Source of the DNA: Chloroflexota bacterium
Lineage (GTDB): Bacteria; Chloroflexota; Limnocylindria; QHBO01
Length of the DNA: 8,349 nucleotides
Reading direction: 5' to 3'
Assembly (NCBI GenBank): GCA_024636135.1
Contig: JAGXHP010000018.1
Span: 1-8,349, forward strand
Shown here: positions 1 to 7,218 of the stretch, one piece after another
Position numbering within the stretch: the first letter of the stretch is position 1
Layout of the letters: each line of letters begins with the position of its first letter
The notes under the pieces: model-generated
Seen by the model: only the letters and a program-made list of their open reading frames with translations
What the model was told of the DNA's origin: nothing
Database searches by the model: none
Translations under genes and position numbers: made by a program

Positions 1-4
1 CATA

Positions 5-37
5 TCGTCGGCAGCGTCAGATGTGTATAAGAGACAG
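5..37 (+). other. Illumina Nextera Read 1 adapter with Tn5 mosaic end (artefact)
   Basis: Bases 5-18 read TCGTCGGCAGCGTC, the synthetic Nextera Read 1 tail. Bases 19-37 read AGATGTGTATAAGAGACAG, the 19-bp hyperactive Tn5 mosaic end. Both halves match exactly and sit in the order used in tagmentation libraries, so this is untrimmed adapter and not a natural transposon end. Bases 1-4 (CATA) would fit the tail of an i5 index, for example N506 (ACTGCATA), but four bases prove little. The adapter puts an in-frame stop (28-30) before the first gene. Genomic sequence begins at about base 38. Confidence 0.98.
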
Positions 38-978
38 CACTCTATCCACGCCAACTGGGCACACTGATGTTGGTTGCGGGCGACCCAAACGAAGCCCTCG
101 CTCCCCTATATCGATCCGTACAGTCCAATCCGAGTGACGATCTCGCCTGGCGGGTGCTCGCGCTGGCCCAGTCAGCGGCCGGCGATGATCACAAGGCTGG
201 ACAGAGCATCCAGCGTGCGGTTCGGCTTCAGCGATCAGACCCGACAAACCTGCTCTTGGCGATCGAGTTCTTGGAGCGGGAAGGCAAGTCGGAGGCGGCC
301 CAGGCGGCACTGGCTGAGGCTGTGCAGGCGTGGCCTTATCTGGTCGTGGCGCCAGGCTGGCCGAGCTTCGCAGGATCGCCGGCACCAGCTCCTGTGCTGG
401 CCCTGGCGGCGGCACGCTGGGACCGGTCAGAGCCGTCGCCGGTTCCGCTGAGGAATCAACGGCTGCTGATCCGGAGCATGCTCGGCCGCGCAGTCGTCGT
501 CGATCATGCCTTTTCGACCCTAAGCGCGCCGCTCGCTCGTGCCTACGTCGCCGTGATGGAGTGTCAATCTGGCGCAGCGGACGCGTTGAGCGACGTACCT
601 GATTCCGACAGGCGAACGGCCCTCTTCTGGGAACTCGAGATCCGCCACGCAGAGACAGTTGGAACCCCATCGACCGACTTCCGGCGGATCCATCGCATCA
701 TGACGAGCGACCGTCTCCTGAGTGAGGACGATCATCCACCTCTGAATCCTCTAGACGAGGGTGGTGTCAGGGGTTCAAGTCCTGACACATTCGGCTATCG
801 ACGGTCCCCGATCGAGTGGGGGGAGGCCGGGTGGGAGCTGCCGTCGCCGCGCGCTGGGGCGGCGAACTGGCACAATCGGCCGGTGGCCGCGGCACGCGAG
901 GCGTTGCTCGTCGAGCTTGCGGATGAATGTGCTAGTCGGGCAGATTCGGGGGACGAGCTAGCGTCCTCGAGCCGCTAG
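38..978 (+). CDS. TPR-containing C-terminal part of an O-antigen polymerase/ligase-like protein, 5' truncated
   Basis: This is the 3' part of a gene cut at the contig edge. The reading frame is open from the end of the adapter, and its first residues (ALYPRQLGTL) align at once with ALYVRQRGAL inside the paralogue at 2502-4826. The ATG at base 67 is therefore an internal Met and not the start. Visible parts are TPR-like helical pairs over roughly the first 100 residues (NPSDDLAWRVLALA; LQRSDPTNLLLA), then a WP-x4-V-x-PGW stretch, AAARW, and a C-terminal NPLDE...FGYRR..IEW motif. All of these occur in the same order in the paralogue. The last 40 or so residues are a more polar tail. The missing N-terminus is inferred to be a multi-pass Wzy/O-antigen-ligase-like domain, by analogy with the complete copy; this cannot be seen here. 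The gene is converging and overlaps the sugar transferase gene by 21 bp. A free-standing TPR protein is the alternative, but the alignment starting exactly at the adapter makes truncation more likely. Confidence 0.85.
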
Positions 979-2364
979 CACGGCCGGAAGCGTTCTGATC
1001 AAGATGGCGAGATCCATCCACAGCGACCAGTGGTCGATGTAGCGAAGGTCCAGCTCCGCCCGGTTGTCGAACGCCTCCTCCGACCGCGCCTCAACTTGCC
1101 ATAGGCCGGTCATGCCGGGGCGGACGGACAGGCGGCGGCGATGCCAGATGTCGTACTCCTCCACCTCGGACGGCAGCGCGGGCCGCGGGCCGACCAGGCT
1201 CATGTCACCGCGCAGGACGTTGAACAGCTGGGGCAGCTCATCGATGCTGGTTCGACGCAGGAACCCGCCGATACCGGTGACACGCGGGTCGTCGTCCATC
1301 TTGAATGCCGGACCTCGCACCTTGTTGTGTGCCGCCAGCTCCACCAGGCGCTCCTCGGCGCCGGGCTCCATGCTGCGGATCTTGTACATCGTGAAAGGGC
1401 GTCCGTGGAGACCGATGCGCGTCTGCCGGAAGAGTGCCGGGGCACCATCGCGCAGTCGCACGGTGAGGGCGGCGATGCCGACGACAGGACTGAGAACAAC
1501 GAGGGCAACCAGAGCTCCTGCCACATCGATGATCCGCTTGAGCGCGAGCTCAAGCTCGCGCTGGCCATCGTGCACGACCGATCGCACCAGGAAGCGCCCG
1601 AAGTCCTCCTGCAACGCGCCGCTCAGGATCGCCTCCTCGGGATCCCGTGGGACACGAACCGTCTTTCCCTCATCGGCCGCGACGGCGATGATCGGCTCGA
1701 GGTAGTGGCCCGACTCGGGCGGGAGGCAGACCGCAACCTCGTCGATGATTGAGGAGCGGAACAGCTGGCTGATCACATCCACGGTCCCGAGGATCGGACG
1801 CGATGGCGGAGGCGTGGCCGCGGCGCCGGGAATCGTCAGGTGCCCGACAACGCGAACACCCAGCTCAGGGTGCGCCTCCACCTGGTTCGCGAAGTCCTCC
1901 GCCAGCTCACCCGTTCCCGCGACCACCATGTAGGTCAGGTTGCGCCCACGACGGCGCAGTATCCCGAACCAGTGACGCATCAGCGCGCGAGCCGCGATGG
2001 AGGCAATCGGCTGGGACACGAACAGCAGGCCCAGGAGCAAACGGCTCACGTCGTCCTGGTGCAGGAGGAACAGGCTCGCGAGCGTCAGGACAAGGCTCAG
2101 GATGGCTGCACGCATCACGTCACGCGCTTCCGCGACGAGGCTCCAGCGCACGCGCAGTTGGTAGAGGCCGAGTGCCCAACCGACTGAAACCCAGACCGCG
2201 GCGAAGATCAGGGCCGCGGCGCCGACGTCGATGCCAACCGACCAGACCGATTCGGGATCGACTCGGTACCGGATCGTGGACACCAGCAGGAACACGAGCA
2301 TGGCGATGACGGCATCGCCCAGAATGAGCAGAAGCCGAAGGGTCATGAGGTGGCGGCGGGTCAT
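958..2364 (-). CDS. Polyprenyl glycosylphosphotransferase (undecaprenyl-phosphate sugar transferase, WcaJ/ExoY/EpsL superfamily)
   Basis: The 468-residue product should transfer a sugar 1-phosphate from a nucleotide sugar to undecaprenyl phosphate at the inner membrane face, the first committed step of many exopolysaccharides and O-antigens. It has the long form of the family: several N-terminal membrane segments (about residues 8-30, 44-68, 86-130), a Rossmann-like CoA-binding-3-type middle region (about 143-260), and a C-terminal bacterial sugar transferase domain starting KRIID (276-280), followed by the hydrophobic re-entrant segment (281-302). Core motifs are intact: RQTRIG (313-318), MYKIRSM (326-332), DDDPR (357-361), TSIDELPQL (372-380, holding the Asp-Glu pair equivalent to the PglC catalytic dyad), GDMSLVGPRP (386-395) and RPGMTGLWQV (415-424). 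The ATG at 2364 is preceded by AGGAGA. A second in-frame ATG at 2346 has no Shine-Dalgarno. No in-frame start exists further upstream. The gene is transcribed divergently from the polymerase-like gene. The sugar it transfers cannot be read from sequence. Confidence 0.95.
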   Translation of the reverse strand: MTRRHLMTLRLLLILGDAVIAMLVFLLVSTIRYRVDPESVWSVGIDVGAAALIFAAVWVSVGWALGLYQLRVRWSLVAEARDVMRAAILSLVLTLASLFLLHQDDVSRLLLGLLFVSQPIASIAARALMRHWFGILRRRGRNLTYMVVAGTGELAEDFANQVEAHPELGVRVVGHLTIPGAAATPPPSRPILGTVDVISQLFRSSIIDEVAVCLPPESGHYLEPIIAVAADEGKTVRVPRDPEEAILSGALQEDFGRFLVRSVVHDGQRELELALKRIIDVAGALVALVVLSPVVGIAALTVRLRDGAPALFRQTRIGLHGRPFTMYKIRSMEPGAEERLVELAAHNKVRGPAFKMDDDPRVTGIGGFLRRTSIDELPQLFNVLRGDMSLVGPRPALPSEVEEYDIWHRRRLSVRPGMTGLWQVEARSEEAFDNRAELDLRYIDHWSLWMDLAILIRTLPAVLAARGR

Positions 2365-2377
2365 CGTGTCGAGGTCG

Positions 2378-2383
2378 TCTCCT
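2378..2383 (-). promoter_or_regulatory. Shine-Dalgarno site for the sugar transferase gene
   Basis: On the minus strand AGGAGA lies 13 nt before the ATG at 2364. The spacing is a little long, but this is the only good Shine-Dalgarno near either candidate ATG, and it favours 2364 over 2346. Confidence 0.45.
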
Positions 2384-2403
2384 GACGTCGTCGGCCTGAT
2401 AGA

Positions 2404-2433
2404 TACCGTGATTTCCTCGCATCTCCCACGGTA
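2404..2433. promoter_or_regulatory. Inverted repeat in the divergent intergenic region, possible operator
   Basis: TACCGTG (2404-2410) and CACGGTA (2427-2433) form a perfect inverted repeat with 7-bp arms and a 16-bp spacer, 23 bp between arm starts, or about two helical turns. It lies between the divergent sugar transferase and polymerase-like genes. A dimeric regulator could bind here and affect both. On the minus strand the adjoining TATCTATC (2398-2405) is a weak -10-like candidate. By rough count a chance repeat of this size in about 120 bp is not rare. Confidence 0.3.
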
Positions 2434-2466
2434 CCTTCGGTTGGATCGTTCAAGCGTGCGGTCGGC

Positions 2467-2494
2467 TTGTAGACCAACGTCCAGTGCCTAGACT
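2467..2494 (+). promoter_or_regulatory. Candidate sigma-70-type promoter for a leaderless transcript
   Basis: TTGTAG (2467-2472) as -35 and TAGACT (2489-2494) as -10 are separated by 16 bp. The -10 box ends 7 nt before the GTG at 2502, which is where transcription would be expected to start. The transcript of the polymerase-like operon could thus begin at its start codon. No Shine-Dalgarno is seen before either GTG 2484 or GTG 2502, which agrees. The same 8-mer CCTAGACT recurs before the last gene of the window. Confidence 0.5.
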
Positions 2495-2501
2495 ACCGGC
2501 G

Positions 2502-4826
2502 GTGACAACAGAGGCCGCGCTCAACCGACCCAATCAGGTCCCGGCATCCGGCGCCATGGGAACGGCGGCTATCGGCATCCTGGCGGCTTTCGTGTACGTC
2601 GTCGTGGTCGGCGGGACGGGAAGCGGCGAGCTCCAGCCAGTCCTGCGCACGCTCAACTCTCTCCTAGGCGGCGTGCTCATTGCGGCCTACGTGATCAGGG
2701 CCCCCACTCGCGCCGATGCCATCGACCACGCCGTGCTCGTGGCAATCCTGCTCTTCAGTGCGGCAGGGGTGTTGTCGGCGTTTCCACGTCAGTCACTCGA
2801 CGCGGTCCTGGCGGCAATGACGTATGCAGGCGCCTTCTTCCTCGCTCGCGAGCTCCTCTCGAATGGGCCGGCGCGCATCGCGTTCATTCGGATTCTCATC
2901 GGCCTATCCGCCATCTTCACCATCGGGGCGGCGCTTCTCTGGATCCCGTCGGTCGTGGAGTGGTGGGCCCTGACGAACCGGACCGTCATGCCGCCGCTGG
3001 ACATCCAGCTTAGTGGTGGGCCTTGGGGTCATCGGTACGACGTGGCACTCCTGATCGCGCTCATCTACCCGGCCTGGTGGGTTGGCCGGCCCTCATTGGG
3101 GCGGCGGGTCGCTGCCGTCACGGTCGGGATGGTGGGGCTGAGCGTGATCGCAATCACGGGATCCCGGACGCTGTGGGCATCCCTTGCGATCGCGACGGCC
3201 ACGCTTGCCATTCCCGGCCTCGTTCGACTGTGGCGCGCGAAGCACCGGCGGCTGCCAATGACGATTGGTGCGATCTTCGCACTGGCGGTGATTGCCGCTA
3301 GCGGCCTGGCAACTTCGATCATCGAGCGCGGAGCAAGCCTCGCGTCGTTGGACTTTCGACTTTCCATGTGGGGCCCACTCACGGACGTGTGGCTGTCGCA
3401 TCCGGTGGCGGGCGTCGGACCCGGCTCATTTCCGTGGGCATTGCAGCTGACCACCTACTACGACACGAATTCGTGGGCGCCGCGTCATCCCGACAGCCTG
3501 CTATTCCAGCTCCTGCCCGAGGCCGGAGCGCTGGGCGTTGCCGCGGTCGGAACCCTTGCGGTGTTCGTTGTCCCGCGCGTGATTCGAACGTCGGGAGCCG
3601 CAGCCCGCTGGGCCCTGGTTGCATTTGCCATCGCATGCCTGGGCGCAAATCCTACCGACTTCGCGTTCCTGATTGTTGTCGCGCTGGGTTGGGCGGCATA
3701 TGCAGCGCCGCGTGACCCACTGGCGAAGGGAACGGCCGGCCCGCCGCGTGGACGAGGAGTTACCTACGCTGCGCTGGGAAGCCTGGCTATCGTCTTCCTG
3801 GCCGGCGCCGCCACTCTCGTCGGCGGATTTGCGCATGAGTCCGCCCGATTGGCCATCGAACGAGGCGATCTGGATCGGGCTCGCACCGAACTCGACCTCG
3901 CGGTCACGGTGGACCCGGGGATGGCGCTTTACGTTCGCCAACGCGGCGCGTTGCGTCACATCCAGGGAGATGAGGCGCTGGCCATTGATGACCTGGAGCG
4001 CGCGGTCGCGCTGAATCCCAGCGATGACCTGGCGGCAAGAACGCTCTTCCTCGCGTACGAGCGAGCCAGTGAGGCGGCAGCTGCCCGAGGTGCCCTCGCT
4101 CGCGCACTGCAGATTCAGCGATCGGACCCGGTGAACCTCCTCCTGGCCGCGCAGTTGGCGACTGCTGAAGGCGAGGCGGCCGATGCCGTCGATCTGCTTG
4201 CGGAGGTGGTCCAATCCTGGCCCACCATCGTCGCGTCGCCCGGCTGGGCTGAGTTACTCCCTGCATCCGCCTCCACCGCGGACATCGTCGATGTGGCGGC
4301 AGCACGGTGGCAAGCGGGCGCACCCACCCCCGAGCCGCCGTTCGACCAGGGAATCTGGCTGGCGCGCATGTCGGATGACACGAACTTCCTCCGGGCCGAG
4401 ATCGCGAGCTCGCCCATGGGCGAGGACCTGGCCCAAGTGATGGCTCAGCTCATCGCCTGTGATACGACCGGTGGCGCGGTCTTGGATGCGCTTCCCCAGA
4501 GTGCGCACCGAAGCTATCTGTACTGGAACATGCGCGTTCGCCTAACGGCACTCGAGGGCAATGTCGACCTGGGCGCGCTCCAGGCTCTCCAGATCATGAC
4601 GGGCGGCCCTCATGCGCCGGCGACGGCGGATCTCAGGGCGAATCCACTTGATGAGAACGCGGGATACAGCCTCGACCGGTGGGGATACAGGCGCAATGCC
4701 GTGGATTGGCCGATTGAGGGCGCATCGTCACTTCCCTCCATCTACGCCGGTGCATCGCTGTGGCTGTTCGATCCCCGGGCAGCGGTCGAGGCGGCCGACC
4801 TGGGCGCGCGATTCGACCAGTGCTGA
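2502..4826 (+). CDS. O-antigen polymerase/ligase-like membrane protein with C-terminal TPR repeats
   Basis: The 774-residue product has two halves. Residues 1-443 hold about ten or more hydrophobic segments with the pattern of the O-antigen ligase/Wzy family: GSR (220-222) in a membrane segment, and a large loop with HPVAGVGPGSF (300-310) followed by RHPDSLLFQLLPEAG (His329), the counterpart of the usual H(P/A)HNxxLxxLxExG motif but with D in place of the common N. The last membrane segment is near 420-443. Residues about 446-576 form four TPR-like helix pairs. A further 200 residues carry PGW, AAARW and NPLDE...WGYRR..VDW (GYRR at 728-731), shared with the truncated paralogue and not assignable to a domain I know. 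The family polymerises or ligates lipid-linked oligosaccharides outside the membrane, or glycosylates protein; which applies here is unknown. I chose GTG 2502 because a -10 box lies just before it. GTG 2484 (780 residues) is the alternative. The end overlaps the next gene by 7 nt. It is first in a probable four-gene operon. Confidence 0.88.
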   Translation: MTTEAALNRPNQVPASGAMGTAAIGILAAFVYVVVVGGTGSGELQPVLRTLNSLLGGVLIAAYVIRAPTRADAIDHAVLVAILLFSAAGVLSAFPRQSLDAVLAAMTYAGAFFLARELLSNGPARIAFIRILIGLSAIFTIGAALLWIPSVVEWWALTNRTVMPPLDIQLSGGPWGHRYDVALLIALIYPAWWVGRPSLGRRVAAVTVGMVGLSVIAITGSRTLWASLAIATATLAIPGLVRLWRAKHRRLPMTIGAIFALAVIAASGLATSIIERGASLASLDFRLSMWGPLTDVWLSHPVAGVGPGSFPWALQLTTYYDTNSWAPRHPDSLLFQLLPEAGALGVAAVGTLAVFVVPRVIRTSGAAARWALVAFAIACLGANPTDFAFLIVVALGWAAYAAPRDPLAKGTAGPPRGRGVTYAALGSLAIVFLAGAATLVGGFAHESARLAIERGDLDRARTELDLAVTVDPGMALYVRQRGALRHIQGDEALAIDDLERAVALNPSDDLAARTLFLAYERASEAAAARGALARALQIQRSDPVNLLLAAQLATAEGEAADAVDLLAEVVQSWPTIVASPGWAELLPASASTADIVDVAAARWQAGAPTPEPPFDQGIWLARMSDDTNFLRAEIASSPMGEDLAQVMAQLIACDTTGGAVLDALPQSAHRSYLYWNMRVRLTALEGNVDLGALQALQIMTGGPHAPATADLRANPLDENAGYSLDRWGYRRNAVDWPIEGASSLPSIYAGASLWLFDPRAAVEAADLGARFDQC

Positions 4827-6388
4827 CTCCACGCGACCTGCTGATGCTGGCAGCAGTCACGGCCCTCGGCGGGGCGCTCCGCTTGGCGCCGCTGCTGGGC
4901 ACTGACCTGCCGCTCAACGACGGTGCCCTATTCCTGACCATGGCTGAGGATCTCCGCGCCGATGACTTAGCCCTGCCGGCGACCACGACCTACAACGGCG
5001 TGGGGATCCCATTCGCCTATCCCCCCGGTGGCCTCTACCTGACCGCGCTGCTCCTCTTGACGGGGATCGACGGCATCGAGGTGCTTCGCATCGTCCCGCT
5101 GCTGGCCAGCATCGCCACGATCCCCGTGGCCTACGGCATCGGTCGCGAAATTCTTCGCACGCCGCGGATGGCGTTGGCAACGGCCGCGTTCTACGCGGTC
5201 AGCACCGGCTCGTACGAATGGCTCGTCCTCGGAGGAGGCATCACCAGGGCACCCGGATTCCTGCTTGCACTCGTGGCCGTCTTGCTCGCGATGCGGGCCT
5301 ACCGGCACGGCGGCCGGCTTCGGTCTGTCGCCGCCGGCCTTGCACTTGGCGCAACCGGCCTGTGGCATCCGCAGGCCGCCGTCTTCGCCGGTCTCAGCGT
5401 GGTCCTCCTCCTGCCGTTCATGGCCGGTGATCGGATCCGGGCTATCCGCACCGTTGGCTTGATCGGTACGACCGCCGCCCTTTCCATGCTTCCGTGGCTT
5501 CTTGCGGTCGTCGGACGCCATGGACTGGATCCGTTCGTGTCGGCAGCCGGATCGGGTGGAACGCCATTTGTTGGCATTGTCTCGCTGCTCAGCTCAAGAA
5601 CGAGCGGCGGGCAGTTCGAAGTCTTGGGCATCGCGACAACCATCGGCCTTGTCGTCTCATTCTTCCGTCGCTTCCGACTTCCGTTAGTCTGGATGTTGGC
5701 CATCGTTCTGATCGACAGCCGAGCCGGGCAGCCGTATGTTGCGATACCTGCCGCGCTGGGGATCGCATTCCTGCTGCGAGACGTGCGCAATGTGCTTGAG
5801 CGGCATGTCGCGGCGCGCCGACCCGGCGTCGCGACTGGGTGGACGAGCCGGGGCATGGCGACCACCGTGGCGGCCGTGCTGTTCCTCGCCTCGTTCGCCG
5901 ATTCCGCGCTGGCGCAGCGCGACCCGGGCACGCCGCTGCGTGCGGTCTCCCCCGGCGAGCGCGAGGCCATGGCCTGGGTTTCGAGCAATACGCCAGCTGA
6001 CGCCACGTTCGTGGTGCTGTCCGGGCGCTACTGGGCGCTCGATGCCGTGTCTGAGTGGTTTCCGGTGTGGGCCGATCGGCACAGCGCCGCGACGGTCCAG
6101 GGCTACGAGTGGCTGGGCGACGCACGCTTCCAGCGCCAGCAGCAACGGGCCGCTGACCTCGCACCCTGCGTGGCGGCCAATGACCAAGCATGCGTCGACC
6201 GCTGGTTCGACGAGGCGGGCGACGTCGACTACCTGTTCCTGACCCAGAGTGCGGACGCATCGGCCGCTGGCCTGGAATGCTGCTTCCAGCTCGCGGAGCA
6301 GATCGGCGAGTCCATGCCGGTGGAGGTCGTCTACCAGGACGACTCGGCACTGGTGGTCGAGCTGCCGTCCGGCATGATGCGCCCGTGA
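4820..6388 (+). CDS. GT-C fold membrane glycosyltransferase (GT39/PMT-like)
   Basis: The 522-residue multi-pass protein begins with a membrane segment and then the first extracytoplasmic loop LPLNDGALF, whose Asp34 is in the place of the catalytic acidic residue of GT-C enzymes. FAYPPGGLYLTALLLL follows near 65-79. About ten hydrophobic segments run to residue 362. A soluble C-terminal domain (about 363-522) opens with REAMAWVSSNTPADATFVV (381-399), a typical start of the extracytoplasmic domain in this group. It has four cysteines (450, 458, 487, 488) that could form disulfides. Members use polyprenyl-phosphate sugars as donors; acceptor and sugar are unknown here. I chose GTG 4820, inside GTGCTGA, which overlaps the stop of the upstream gene by 7 nt and suggests translational coupling. 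The frame is open upstream to a GTG at 4760, but those extra 20 residues are Arg/Gly-rich and look like a shadow of the upstream gene. A general ArnT-like or uncharacterised GT-C enzyme is the alternative. Confidence 0.82.
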   Translation: MLTPRDLLMLAAVTALGGALRLAPLLGTDLPLNDGALFLTMAEDLRADDLALPATTTYNGVGIPFAYPPGGLYLTALLLLTGIDGIEVLRIVPLLASIATIPVAYGIGREILRTPRMALATAAFYAVSTGSYEWLVLGGGITRAPGFLLALVAVLLAMRAYRHGGRLRSVAAGLALGATGLWHPQAAVFAGLSVVLLLPFMAGDRIRAIRTVGLIGTTAALSMLPWLLAVVGRHGLDPFVSAAGSGGTPFVGIVSLLSSRTSGGQFEVLGIATTIGLVVSFFRRFRLPLVWMLAIVLIDSRAGQPYVAIPAALGIAFLLRDVRNVLERHVAARRPGVATGWTSRGMATTVAAVLFLASFADSALAQRDPGTPLRAVSPGEREAMAWVSSNTPADATFVVLSGRYWALDAVSEWFPVWADRHSAATVQGYEWLGDARFQRQQQRAADLAPCVAANDQACVDRWFDEAGDVDYLFLTQSADASAAGLECCFQLAEQIGESMPVEVVYQDDSALVVELPSGMMRP

Positions 6389-7218
6389 TCCGTCCCAAGC
6401 GTCTGGCGCGACTCGGCGTGACGGCCCTGGTCATCGGCTTGGGTATCGCCAACCTGTACTGGTCGGTCGCCGGGTGGACGCTCAGCGACGCGAGCGCGTA
6501 CTGGGATGCGGCGAACCGGCTGCGCGACGGCGCCGAGCTCTACCCGGTGGTGGCGAACGTCGAGGGATCCGACGTCTACCGCTATGCCCCGTGGTTCGCG
6601 TGGGCGGCGATTCCCTTCACCTTCCTGCCGATCCAGCTGGCCGGCGCGGCCTGGTCGCTCATCCTCATCGGCGCCTCGGTTGTCGCGGTTGTGCCGATGG
6701 CACGACGACGCGCGTGGCTCCAGGTCGGGTTCTTCTTCCCGATCCTCATCGGCATCTCCGCGGTCGGCAACGCGCAGGCGTTGATGGTCGCCTGGCTGGT
6801 GTGGGGCGCCGAGCGCCGCAGCGGACCGTTGTGGATTGCACTGGCGGCGTCCCTCAAGGCCGTTCCCATCCTCTTCGCGCTCGTGTACATCGGACGTCGC
6901 CAATGGGGACGCCTGGCCATGACACTCGTCTTCACGGCACTGCTGGTGGCACCCGCACTCCTCTACGACCTCACCGGCTACGTGACGACGAGCGGAGATG
7001 CCGGCGCCCTGATCGAGGTGCCGATCGCCTACGCCATTGTGGTCGGGCTGATCAGCCTGGGGGCGATCTGGCTGGCGCGAAGCCGATACGGATGGCTGGC
7101 CGCCGCAGCCGCGGTCGCCGTTGCCACGCCCCGCCTGTTCGTCTACGACGCCACCTACCTCCTGGTCGGCATGCCATCGCGGTCGGTTGGCGATCCCGAG
7201 GCCGAGGCCGAGGACTGA
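6385..7218 (+). CDS. GT87/DUF2029-like membrane glycosyltransferase, short form
   Basis: The 277-residue product is mostly hydrophobic, with about eight membrane segments. It matches the GT87 (DUF2029) layout: an N-terminal segment, then WTLSDASAYWDAANRL with Asp35 as the likely catalytic acid, a tyrosine/proline loop VYRYAPWFAW (64-73), VGNAQALMVAWLV (127-139, in the position of the usual GQ.N motif), a SLKAVPILFAL stretch (156-166), and PRLFVYDATYLLVG near the end (249 on). Known family members transfer mannose or other sugars from polyprenyl phosphates outside the membrane. The protein ends with an acidic tail soon after the YD motif and is shorter than most family members, though no other frame continues it. 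I chose GTG 6385, in a GTGA overlap with the previous stop. The frame is open further upstream, but only inside the previous gene. It is third in the probable operon. Confidence 0.8.
   Translation: MIRPKRLARLGVTALVIGLGIANLYWSVAGWTLSDASAYWDAANRLRDGAELYPVVANVEGSDVYRYAPWFAWAAIPFTFLPIQLAGAAWSLILIGASVVAVVPMARRRAWLQVGFFFPILIGISAVGNAQALMVAWLVWGAERRSGPLWIALAASLKAVPILFALVYIGRRQWGRLAMTLVFTALLVAPALLYDLTGYVTTSGDAGALIEVPIAYAIVVGLISLGAIWLARSRYGWLAAAAAVAVATPRLFVYDATYLLVGMPSRSVGDPEAEAED
7210..7214 (+). promoter_or_regulatory. Shine-Dalgarno site for the second GT87-like gene
   Basis: GAGGA lies within the last codons of the upstream gene, 6 nt before the GTG at 7221. It decides that start over the long open frame that extends back to 6474. 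Confidence 0.6.

Noticed and set aside
19..37. Natural Tn5 or composite transposon end
   Set aside because: The mosaic end is directly preceded by the synthetic Nextera Read 1 tail. There is no transposase or inside end.
17..670. Minus-strand open frame of 217 codons ending in SLIHI
   Set aside because: Its C-terminus is the translated Nextera adapter, and the rest is Arg/Pro-rich shadow of the TPR gene on the other strand.
735..800. tRNA or tRNA fragment, suggested by GGTTCAAGTCC
   Set aside because: The stem pairs in a register giving a 9-nt loop instead of 7. No acceptor stem, D-arm or anticodon arm can be folded, and the segment is coding.
1064..1752. Long plus-strand open frames over the sugar transferase gene
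   Set aside because: They lie opposite a gene with an unambiguous family match, lack recognisable domains, and are typical antisense frames of GC-rich DNA.
3464..3475. 12-bp perfect palindrome CACGAATTCGTG
   Set aside because: It lies inside the polymerase-like coding region with no promoter near. One or two such palindromes are expected by chance in 8.3 kb.
4760..4819. N-terminal extension of the GT39-like protein
   Set aside because: The 20 extra residues are Arg/Gly-rich and overlap the upstream gene. The GTG at 4820, overlapping the upstream stop, leads directly into the first membrane segment.
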